From contig NZ_JACOPQ010000002.1 in the NCBI RefSeq assembly GCF_014287675.1, positions 186,001 to 250,000 on the forward strand: 64,000 nt of DNA, written 5' to 3'. This document shows, in pieces, positions 57,992 to 64,000 of the stretch (positions within the stretch are counted from its first letter, which is position 1; each line of letters opens with the position of its first letter). The DNA is from Lawsonibacter faecis. GTDB taxonomy: Bacteria > Bacillota > Clostridia > Oscillospirales > Oscillospiraceae. The translations under genes were made by a program, and so were the position numbers. The notes beneath the pieces are model-generated. The model was given only the letters and a program-made list of their open reading frames with translations, was not told the DNA's origin and made no database searches.

Positions 57992-58813
57992 TCAGCGAAA
58001 CAGTGAGGCATAGTAGGAGATGAACTCCTTCAGCTCCGGCTTTCCCTTCTCCGGGTCCACCTGCTGGGTATACTCCTGCTCCAAAATCTCCACCGCTGTC
58101 TTCTTCCACGTCTTTTCAATTCTATCCCGCATGATCCGCTCGATGCTCCATTTTGTCACCCGGTACTTATTCATCAGCTCCGGGTATATCTCGTTCTCCA
58201 TATCCACCACACCGCTCTTATTCTTGCTGGCAATCAGGATCGACTCCACCAGGTATGTGTGCCCCACGGTGCCGATTTTTACGTTGATGCGGCCCAGCTT
58301 TTCCGCAATGCGGCGGCGCATTGCGGAGTCCGGGTCGAGCACCGTCATGCCGGAGGTGTTCACCTGGGTCCCCTGGGGCTTGTCCACAAAGCCGAAGTAG
58401 GGCCGCATCCTGCGCAGGGTGCTCAGCACCATCTCCGGCCCCTTCTCCTGATAGCCGGGCTGGGACTTCACCTGCACGAACCCCACGCCGTTGTCGAGGA
58501 TGCTGCGGATGGTCGCCTTGTCGCTGGTCCAGGTGGTGGCCAGTATGTAGGGGCGGCGGATCATATCCAGCTCCTTTAAATGATACAGGAAGGAGACTCC
58601 GTCCCCCTCGTCCAGGCGGATATCCAGAATAATCGCGTCCGGGCGCTGGACCTCCGTCAGATGGAGCGCCTCGCTCATGGACCCGGTCCAGTCGATCACC
58701 TTCACGTCGGGCGCCTGCTCCAGGCAGGCCAGCAGCTTCTCCCGCTCCATCGCGTCGTCCTCCACCAGGAGGATGCGCATTTTGGGCTGCTCCCCGTCAA
58801 ATTCACGGTTCAT
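57992..58813 (-). CDS. Response regulator with Spo0A-like C-terminal domain (second of pair)
   Basis: This 273-residue regulator has a receiver domain (about 11-130, acidic EDD near 18-20, phosphoacceptor Asp in IILDIRLDEGDG near 63) and a C-terminal helical domain like Spo0A_C (about 165-260: RRIAEKLGRINVKIGTVGHTYL, ENEIYPELMNKY, SIERIMRDRIEKTW). Spo0A_C binds 0A boxes in sporulating Firmicutes. Its ATG overlaps the stop of the upstream regulator (ATGA). It is the last gene of the two-gene operon. Confidence 0.82.
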   Translation of the reverse strand: MNREFDGEQPKMRILLVEDDAMEREKLLACLEQAPDVKVIDWTGSMSEALHLTEVQRPDAIILDIRLDEGDGVSFLYHLKELDMIRRPYILATTWTSDKATIRSILDNGVGFVQVKSQPGYQEKGPEMVLSTLRRMRPYFGFVDKPQGTQVNTSGMTVLDPDSAMRRRIAEKLGRINVKIGTVGHTYLVESILIASKNKSGVVDMENEIYPELMNKYRVTKWSIERIMRDRIEKTWKKTAVEILEQEYTQQVDPEKGKPELKEFISYYASLFR

Positions 58814-59712
58814 TTCGTCTCCTCCTCTCCGGTCCCCTTGGCCCGCCAGCCGTACATGATGCGCAGCTCACAGGCGCAGTGGCAGATGAAGGGCCGGATG
58901 GTCCTGCCGCTGCGAATCCGCTCGGGCTTTTCCCCCGGGACCCGGAGCGCCCGCCGCTCACCCTCGCTGTAGTCCGCCATCATCGTCCGCCGCTCCTCCT
59001 CGCTGGTCGCCGCCTCCACAAAGCGCTGCATCCCCTTGCGGATGGTGCCGCGGGTGGCCCCCTTGAATTCCTGCTCCAGCAGGGGCAGAATTTTATTTTC
59101 CAGCTCCACCAGGATACCGCCGATGTGGATCTGGTGCTGAATGCCCTTGGCGACATAGACGTGCTGCATGTCCCCCTGCTCCCAGCTCACATATTTCGCC
59201 AGGTACTCGGATATCAGGCAGAGCTGAGTCTCATCGTCGTCAAAGGCCCAGCCCACCTGCCTGGGCACCGCAATCCCCTGCTCGCGCATCCTCCTCCGCC
59301 GCCGGGCCTTGGGAACGCACCTGCGCAGCAGGGAGAGCACCTCGTAGGGGCCGGTCTGGGCGTAGCCCGTATCGTCCTTGTGCCAGACATACGCGGTGCC
59401 GTAGTCCATGGTATAGATATCCTCCACCGGGCCGCTCCCGGTGCGCATCAGCGTGACGGAGGGGATCTCGTCCAGATTGACAAAGGTCCGTATCTCCTCC
59501 AAAAGGTCGATGCTGCTCTTCCCCTCCGTGAGCTGGTGATCCAAAATCAGGGCGTCCGGCCGCCGCTCACGCACGGCGCGGACGCCCTCCGTCATGGTAT
59601 TGACCACGGAGAGCTCCACGCCCGGTATCACGCTGTAGCAGTTCTGATACCACTTGCAGTCATCCGGATTGTCTTCCACCAGCAAAATGCGTATTTTGTT
59701 CTCCGTATCCAT
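58810..59712 (-). CDS. Response regulator with divergent helical output domain (first of pair)
   Basis: This 300-residue regulator has a receiver domain (about 7-135, EDN near 13-15, Asp in LILDHQLTEGKS near 58) and a C-terminal helical domain (about 160-260: VYVAKGIQHQIHIGGILVEL, LENKILPLLEQEFKGATRGT) that only loosely resembles Spo0A_C. DNA binding is therefore inferred. AAAAGGAGCGCGTAC precedes the ATG. It is cotranslated with the next regulator. The kinase may be the membrane protein at 56153. Confidence 0.75.
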   Translation of the reverse strand: MDTENKIRILLVEDNPDDCKWYQNCYSVIPGVELSVVNTMTEGVRAVRERRPDALILDHQLTEGKSSIDLLEEIRTFVNLDEIPSVTLMRTGSGPVEDIYTMDYGTAYVWHKDDTGYAQTGPYEVLSLLRRCVPKARRRRRMREQGIAVPRQVGWAFDDDETQLCLISEYLAKYVSWEQGDMQHVYVAKGIQHQIHIGGILVELENKILPLLEQEFKGATRGTIRKGMQRFVEAATSEEERRTMMADYSEGERRALRVPGEKPERIRSGRTIRPFICHCACELRIMYGWRAKGTGEEETK

Positions 59713-59742
59713 GTACGCGCTCCTTTTACAAATTTCGAGCTA

Positions 59743-59771
59743 AGTCTAGCATATTCCACATATCCAATCAA
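59743..59771 (-). promoter_or_regulatory. Promoter of the response-regulator operon
   Basis: On the minus strand TTGATT, a 17-nt spacer and TAGACT lie about 30 nt before the first start. The remaining stretch 59772-60060 has no gene. Confidence 0.65.
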
Positions 59772-60109
59772 TATTTTTTCGGCAACTGTCCTTTTATGTC
59801 TAAAAAACGTCCGTATTTTTTCTATTTCTACATATTACCTGCGCTTTCAAAATCGACATAACCGGACATTCCGGCCGGGCGCGCCCTCTCCCCCGCCGGA
59901 CGGCGCTCCGCGGCGGTCAAATCCCCTGTTTTCGCTCCCTGACCGCGTTTCCAGGCCGGGATTCACCTGTTTTCACCCATAGTACCCAAATTCCTATTTC
60001 CATTCCCTTCAAATTTCTTACATTTCACATATGCCATTTCCCGCCGTTTTGCTGTAGAATAAATACGATAGCGAAATAGTAAACCCCATTTTTTATAGGA
60101 GTGATTCAA

Positions 60110-60538
60110 ATGACTACTGCGCCGAAGCGTTCCGAGGCTTCCGTAGCCGCCGCTAAGCCCGCCGAGGAGAAGGCCGTAAAGGCCGCCAGCGTCAAGGTCG
60201 AGGCTCCCGCCGCGGTTAAGACCGAGGCTCCCGCCGCGGTTAAGACCGAGGCTCCCAAGGCCGAGTCCAAAAAGCCCGCCGCCAGGAAGGCCGCCGAGAA
60301 AAAGCCCGCTGAGAAAAAGCCCGCCGCCAAGAAGGCCGCCGCCCCCAAGGCCAACATCGTGGTGGAGTACCAGGGCCGCCAGGTCATGCAGGCCGACATC
60401 CTAGCCGGCGCGGAGAGGGTCTGGGCCCAGGCCGGCCGGACCGAGGCCATCAAGACCATGGAGCTCTACGTGAAGCCCGAGGACGGCGCGGTCTACTGCG
60501 TCATCAACGGCGAGTCCGTGGGCAAGTTCAGCTTCTAA
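60110..60538 (+). CDS. DUF6465-like protein with Lys/Ala/Pro-rich histone-like N-terminus
   Basis: This 142-residue protein has a disordered basic N-terminal half (Ala, Lys, Pro and Glu; tandem EAPAAVKT units and KKPAEKKPAAKKAA) and a folded C-terminal half (about 80-142) of DUF6465 type with VEYQGRQVMQADIL and ELYVKPEDGAVYCVINGE. The tail resembles histone H1-like nucleoid proteins, so nucleic-acid binding is plausible. The start at 60110 has AGGAG 8 nt upstream. A 24-bp DNA repeat encodes the EAPAAVKT units. Confidence 0.8.
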   Translation: MTTAPKRSEASVAAAKPAEEKAVKAASVKVEAPAAVKTEAPAAVKTEAPKAESKKPAARKAAEKKPAEKKPAAKKAAAPKANIVVEYQGRQVMQADILAGAERVWAQAGRTEAIKTMELYVKPEDGAVYCVINGESVGKFSF

Positions 60539-60612
60539 GCTGCGGCAATGAAGGCGGAAGCCCCGCCGCACTTGCGGCGGGGCAGGCAAATTGCCGCCGG
60601 CGGAAAAGCTGA

Positions 60613-60721
60613 CGCCGGGGCGATCCATTGCGCCCGGGCCGGTAAAATCAAACGGGCGGAGCGCCGCAATGCGGCGCGAAATCCAAAAAGAAGGACACGA
60701 CTATGTCGTGTCCTTCTTTTT
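60613..60721 (+). repeat. Direct repeat pair, copy 1, with terminator hairpin
   Basis: The copy shares GCCGGGGCGATnCA, a GGTAAAATnAA block and CGGCG-AAAnCCAAAAAGAA with the copy at 60824-60930. It ends in a perfect 16-bp hairpin (aaaaagaaggacacga/tcgtgtccttcttttt), which probably terminates the DUF6465 transcript. Confidence 0.65.
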
Positions 60722-60823
60722 GTAAAATCTTCACGCTATGAATGGCGCCCTCCGGGGCCCCGCACGGCGGGGCGGCGCTTTTGCGCCGTACAAGCGTTTT
60801 GGGCCTGGGGCCCAAAACCTTGA

Positions 60824-60929
60824 TGCCGGGGCGATTCACTCGCCCCGAGCAGATAAAATGAATCGGGTGGAGCCGCAAAGGCGGCGAAACCCAAAAAGAA
60901 AGACATTCCCGAAGGAATGTCTTTCTTTT

Positions 60930-60930
<1 letters not shown>
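60824..60930 (+). repeat. Direct repeat pair, copy 2, with terminator hairpin
   Basis: The second copy has the same layout and ends with a perfect 17-bp hairpin (aaaaagaaagacattcc/ggaatgtctttcttttt) directly abutting tRNA-Cys. It may act as the terminator of the tRNA operon on the minus strand. No gene lies in 60722-60823. Confidence 0.65.
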
Positions 60931-61003
<73 letters not shown>

Positions 61004-61049
61004 ATATAGATAACAGGAGCAACAACTTGCTCCTGTTATCATTTGTACA

Positions 61050-61125
61050 TGGAGCGGGTGACGAGGCTCGAACTCGCTACCTCCACCTTGGCAAGGTGGC
61101 GCTCTACCAGATGAGCTACACCCGC
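61050..61125 (-). tRNA. tRNA-Gly (anticodon GCC)
   Basis: The acceptor stem GCGGGTG/CACCCGC, anticodon loop TTGCCAA and an encoded CCA are visible. Confidence 0.96.
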
Positions 61126-61167
61126 ATGGGCTTCTCTCTGAATCACTCTATGCAATTCAGAGAGAAA

Positions 61168-61243
61168 TGGTGCCTCCGGCCGGAATCGAACCAGCGACAC
61201 GGGGATTTTCAGTCCCCTGCTCTACCAACTGAGCTACAGAGGC
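61168..61243 (-). tRNA. tRNA-Phe (anticodon GAA)
   Basis: The anticodon GAA lies in loop CTGAAAA; the acceptor stem GCCTCTG/CGGAGGC and CCA are present. Confidence 0.96.
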
Positions 61244-61246
61244 AAA

Positions 61247-61323
<77 letters not shown>

Positions 61324-61471
61324 ATTTGTAAAGGTAACCCCTTCCCTGTTCCACCCCGTAGGGCAGAAGGGGTATCGGGCCAACGGCCCGTATCTAGGGG
61401 GAACAAGGTTCCCCCTGGAAGACACATCCTTCGCGCAGCGAACGCTTTTCCGCAGAAAAGCGATGTGTCTA
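61324..61471 (-). other. Spacer between tRNA-Val and tRNA-Asp with nested hairpins
   Basis: The 148-nt spacer contains short perfect hairpins (cgggcc/ggcccg and agggggaac/gttccccct). They may guide processing; no gene is seen. Confidence 0.4.
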
Positions 61472-61547
61472 TGGTGGGAACAACAGGGCTCGAACCTGTG
61501 ACATCATGCTTGTAAGGCATGCGCTCTACCAGCTGAGCTATGCTCCC
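61472..61547 (-). tRNA. tRNA-Val (anticodon TAC)
   Basis: The anticodon TAC lies in loop CTTACAA with stem CATGC/GCATG; acceptor GGGAGCA/TGTTCCC and CCA end. It is first in the tRNA operon. Confidence 0.96.
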
Positions 61548-61583
61548 CTGTTGGCCGCTCATCTGTCATACGCGGCGAAAGTT

Positions 61584-61612
61584 ATTATACTAAAACGAGT
61601 ACCGGATGTCAA
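61584..61612 (-). promoter_or_regulatory. Promoter of the five-tRNA operon
   Basis: On the minus strand a perfect TTGACA, 17-nt spacer and perfect TATAAT drive Val-Asp-Phe-Gly-Cys. Confidence 0.93.
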
Positions 61613-61769
61613 CACTAAATTACCGATTTTTTCTCAAAAATCCGCAAACCCTTGGGACTGCTTGTTTTTTTACAGGTGTGACATCTGTCATACCGCCCCA
61701 TTCCGCCCCTGTGGTACAGTATACCCGAAGAGAGAACGGCAATTCATCCCTGCCGGAAAGGAGCTGCTT

Positions 61770-61949
61770 ATGAGGTCTCAACACAGTAAGAATGTGGGTC
61801 CCAGCGATATCCTCCTCCCCTCCCGGGGGGTAAAGACGCTCACCTGCCCCCACTGCTGGACCGCCCAGCGCACGGAGCGGGACTTCTGCTGCCGCTGCGG
61901 CGCCGCCTTCCGCTACCTGGACGAGGAGCGGGGCGCGCGGGTGGGCTGA
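61770..61949 (+). CDS. Small zinc-ribbon protein
   Basis: This 59-residue protein carries two CxxC pairs (CPHC and CRCG-type, with DFCCRCG) typical of a zinc ribbon (about 26-45). Its role is unknown; nucleic-acid or protein binding is possible. AAAGGAG stands 7 nt before the ATG at 61770. It is followed by a bidirectional terminator. Confidence 0.75.
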   Translation: MRSQHSKNVGPSDILLPSRGVKTLTCPHCWTAQRTERDFCCRCGAAFRYLDEERGARVG

Positions 61950-61972
61950 GCCCCGCCCCGCCGGACATAGAC

Positions 61973-62013
61973 AAAAACGCCGCCCCCGGACTGCTTCCGG
62001 GGGCGGCGTTTTT
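61973..62013. terminator. Bidirectional terminator between the zinc-ribbon gene and hslO
   Basis: An 18-bp perfect stem (aaaaacgccgcccccgga/tccgggggcggcgttttt) encloses CTGCT. Confidence 0.9.
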
Positions 62014-62018
62014 CTGCG

Positions 62019-62906
62019 CTACAGGGAGGCGAGCAGCTCCTCAAGCTCCTCCCTGGAGTAGTCGTAGACCTTGTCGCAGAACTGGCAGGTGAGCTCCGCG
62101 CGGCCCTGCTCCTCAATGAGGGAGCGCAGCTCCTCCCTGCCCATGCTGATAAGGGCCCTGGTCACCCGCTCACGGCTGCAGTAGCAGCGGTACTCCACGT
62201 CAGACTCCTCCACCGCCTCCAGCTCGAAGTCCCGCAGGACCCGCTCCAGAAGCTCCCGGGGGCCTATCCCGGTCCTCAGGGCCTCGGTGACCGGCCCCAC
62301 CTCCATAACGCCCCGCTCAATGGCGGAGATGACCTCCTCCTCCGCCCCCGGCAGGAGCTGGATGAGATACCCGCCGGCGCAGGCGATGGACTGGTCGGTA
62401 TCCACCAGCACGCCCAGGGCGCAGGCGGTGGGGATCTGCTCGCTCTCGGAGAAATAGGCGGCGATATCGTCGGCAATCTCGCCGGAGAGCAGCTCGATGG
62501 TGCCCACATAGGGCTCCTTCAGGTTCAGGTCCTTAATCACGGTCAGCGAGCCCGCGCCCACGGCGCTGCCCACATCCAGCTTTCCGGGGGCCTTGAGGGG
62601 CAGGTCCACGGCGGGGTCCTGGACATAGCCCCGGACGTTCCCGGCGCTGTCGGAGACCACGGTGATGGCGCCCAGGGGGCCGTCGCCCTTGACGCGCAGG
62701 GTGATGGAGCCGTCCTCCTCCTTGAGCTGGTTGCCCATCATGGACGCCGCCATGAGGGTGCGCCCCAGGGCCGCGGTGGCGGTGGGGAGGGTCAGGTGGA
62801 TCTGGCGGGCGCGCTCCACCAGGTCCCTGGCCGTGATGACCGACGCCTTCACGGGCGCGTCCTTGGCCAGCATGCGAATGATCCGGTCTGCCATGAAATG
62901 CTTCAT
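62019..62906 (-). CDS. hslO: Redox-regulated chaperone Hsp33
   Basis: This 295-residue chaperone is switched on by oxidation and unfolding of its zinc centre. The C-terminal zinc motif is intact: CYC (about 243-245) and CQFC (about 275-278). The N-terminal substrate-binding domain has the usual DGPLGAITVVSD and NVRGYVQDP signatures. The start at 62906 is close to GGAAGG; an ATG four codons later is an alternative. It lies 56 nt downstream of the methyltransferase on the same strand. Confidence 0.95.
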   Translation of the reverse strand: MKHFMADRIIRMLAKDAPVKASVITARDLVERARQIHLTLPTATAALGRTLMAASMMGNQLKEEDGSITLRVKGDGPLGAITVVSDSAGNVRGYVQDPAVDLPLKAPGKLDVGSAVGAGSLTVIKDLNLKEPYVGTIELLSGEIADDIAAYFSESEQIPTACALGVLVDTDQSIACAGGYLIQLLPGAEEEVISAIERGVMEVGPVTEALRTGIGPRELLERVLRDFELEAVEESDVEYRCYCSRERVTRALISMGREELRSLIEEQGRAELTCQFCDKVYDYSREELEELLASL

Positions 62907-62962
62907 CCTTCCATTTGTAAAAAGCGTGCGTCAATCAGGCGGCGGGGGCAGGCCCCCCTGCC

Positions 62963-63712
62963 CTATCCGTCCTTCCGCGCAGCGAAAAAGACGCGCTCCT
63001 CGCCGGGCCCGGGCGGGCGCATTTTCAGCTCCCCATACCGCCTGATGCGGCGGAAGCCCGCGGCGCGGAGGTACTCCTCCAGCTCGTCCGGCTCATAGGC
63101 GTACTCCTCGTGGAGCTCCTCCCCCCGCGCCCAGCGGCCGTCGTCCTCCCGGCGGAAGATGTCCATGCCGTAGGTACAGATGCGGCGGCGCGGCGAGTAC
63201 TCCGCCCGCCAGACACAGTATGCGTCGTCGGTCTCGTCGATAAACATCTGCCCGTCCAGGTTCCTCAGCTTCTCCGGGGTGTTGACGTCGAAGAGGAAGA
63301 GGCCCCCCGGCATGAGAAACAGATGGACCCGCTCAAAGGCCTTTTGCAGTATCTTGGGGCGGGTGACGTAATTTATGCTGTCCAGGCAGCAGACGCAGGC
63401 GTCGATGGTGCCGTATAGGTCCAGCTTCTCCATGGGCTGGTGCAGGAAAATGGGGGGCTCGCCGGCGAGCCCCCTGCACTTCTCCGCCGCCCGGGAGAGC
63501 ATCTCCTCCGAGCGGTCCGCACCTATCATCTCATAGCCGCGTAAAGCCAGTTCCCTTGTCAGGCTTCCCGTGCCGCAGGCCAGGTCCAGCACCGTATGGA
63601 CCCTCAGCGCGCCGCGGGCAAAGTGGCGCTCCAGATAGTCCGCCCAGCGGGCATAGCCCACGTCCTGGGTCAGCTCATCGTAGCACCCGGCCAGGAACTC
63701 ATAGCTTTCCAT
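62963..63712 (-). CDS. Class I SAM-dependent methyltransferase
   Basis: This 249-residue protein has the Rossmann methyltransferase core with VLDLACGTGSLTRELA (motif I, about 41-56), GADRSEEML (motif II) and CCLDSINYV. The C-terminal part matches small-molecule methyltransferases. The substrate is unknown. Its ATG lies within the end of the upstream TrpR-like regulator (14-nt overlap), so the two are translationally coupled. Confidence 0.88.
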   Translation of the reverse strand: MESYEFLAGCYDELTQDVGYARWADYLERHFARGALRVHTVLDLACGTGSLTRELALRGYEMIGADRSEEMLSRAAEKCRGLAGEPPIFLHQPMEKLDLYGTIDACVCCLDSINYVTRPKILQKAFERVHLFLMPGGLFLFDVNTPEKLRNLDGQMFIDETDDAYCVWRAEYSPRRRICTYGMDIFRREDDGRWARGEELHEEYAYEPDELEEYLRAAGFRRIRRYGELKMRPPGPGEERVFFAARKDG

Positions 63713-64000
63713 CGGCCTTCAGCTTCTCCTTGGCCCGGGGCAGGACGGTGGTATAGCCCTCTGCGCCGTAGTTGAGGGAGCGGTTGACCCGGCTGATGGT
63801 GGCGCTGGACGCGCCGGTGCGCTCCAGGATATCGTTGTAGATCATCCCGTCTGAGAGGAGCAGCGCCACCTCAAACCGCTGCTCCATGGCCCGCAGCTCC
63901 GCCACGGTGCACAGGTCGGAAAAGAATTTTTTGCACTCGTCCAGATCCTTGAGGGTGAGGATGGTCTCATAGAGAATATCGCTCTGCTCCCGTTTCTCGC
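63699..64000 (-). CDS. YerC/YecD-family TrpR-like regulator, 5' end cut by window edge
   Basis: About 100 residues are visible; only the first few are missing. The protein belongs to the YerC/YecD family of TrpR-like DNA-binding proteins: ETILTLKDLDECKKFFSDLC, AELRAMEQRFEVALLLSDG and the helix-turn-helix TGASSATISRVNRSLNYG. The target is unknown. The GTG near 63905 is not the start because the conserved domain extends upstream to the window edge. It overlaps the methyltransferase by 14 nt. Confidence 0.9.
   Translation of the reverse strand, partial: EKREQSDILYETILTLKDLDECKKFFSDLCTVAELRAMEQRFEVALLLSDGMIYNDILERTGASSATISRVNRSLNYGAEGYTTVLPRAKEKLKADGKL

Noticed and set aside
61324..61471. Hidden RNA gene between tRNA-Val and tRNA-Asp
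   Set aside because: Only short hairpins are present; no tRNA or known RNA consensus.

Overview
The window comes from a GC-rich, Gram-positive, probably spore-forming anaerobe of the Clostridia, most like the gut Oscillospiraceae (Flavonifractor/Lawsonibacter/Pseudoflavonifractor type). The reasons are strong GGAGG ribosome sites, HPr kinase, a zinc-form L28, a class-II GalT, small clostridial families resembling DUF6774, DUF6465, DUF6514 and DUF1836, and response regulators with Spo0A-like C-termini. This placement is inference from gene content.

Layout. 1-9.4 kb: 5'-end of glmS, hprK, rpmB, a split YeeE/YedE pair, two members of a small OB-like family, a Cu/Zn-SOD homologue, an AraC regulator with an EamA exporter, a GNAT enzyme and two small proteins. 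9.5-17 kb: a ppx-ppk1 polyphosphate operon, a TraX-like membrane protein, an NfeD-flotillin pair and a DUF1836 regulator. 17-23.5 kb: a bis-FMN/FAD lipoprotein reductase, a patatin, a marR-tauE-(unknown)-GIY-YIG-dus operon. 23.7-29.8 kb: a complete Leloir operon (galR, galK, galE, galT, galM) with two copies of one palindromic operator. 30.1-36.2 kb: a tightly packed five-gene operon of two acyltransferase-fold proteins and three radical-SAM enzymes of unknown product. 36.2-41.2 kb: a D,D-carboxypeptidase, a two-component system, a third small OB-like protein and a frameshifted TspO. 41.6-45.3 kb: an AT-richer island with a SIR2-STAND (Avs5-like) defence protein, a serine-recombinase remnant and a tRNA-Ser. 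45.4-55.8 kb: AIM24, an HD protein, a large membrane protein, Nudix, an SDR/NTF2-like pair, two immunity-like proteins and an AGCS amino-acid symporter. 55.9-59.7 kb: a putative peptide-signalling locus (DUF6514, membrane kinase, a 17-residue peptide ORF, two response regulators with Spo0A-like ends). 60-64 kb: a DUF6465 protein, a five-tRNA operon, Hsp33, a methyltransferase and a partial TrpR-like regulator.

How they work together. Housekeeping genes are separated by unusually long perfect hairpins, and a dispersed ~100-bp repeat family occupies at least four intergenic gaps in the first 24 kb. The most promising undescribed systems are the peptide-kinase-Spo0A-like locus at 55.9-59.7 kb, the radical-SAM/acyltransferase operon at 30-36 kb, and the SIR2-STAND island beside tRNA-Ser.
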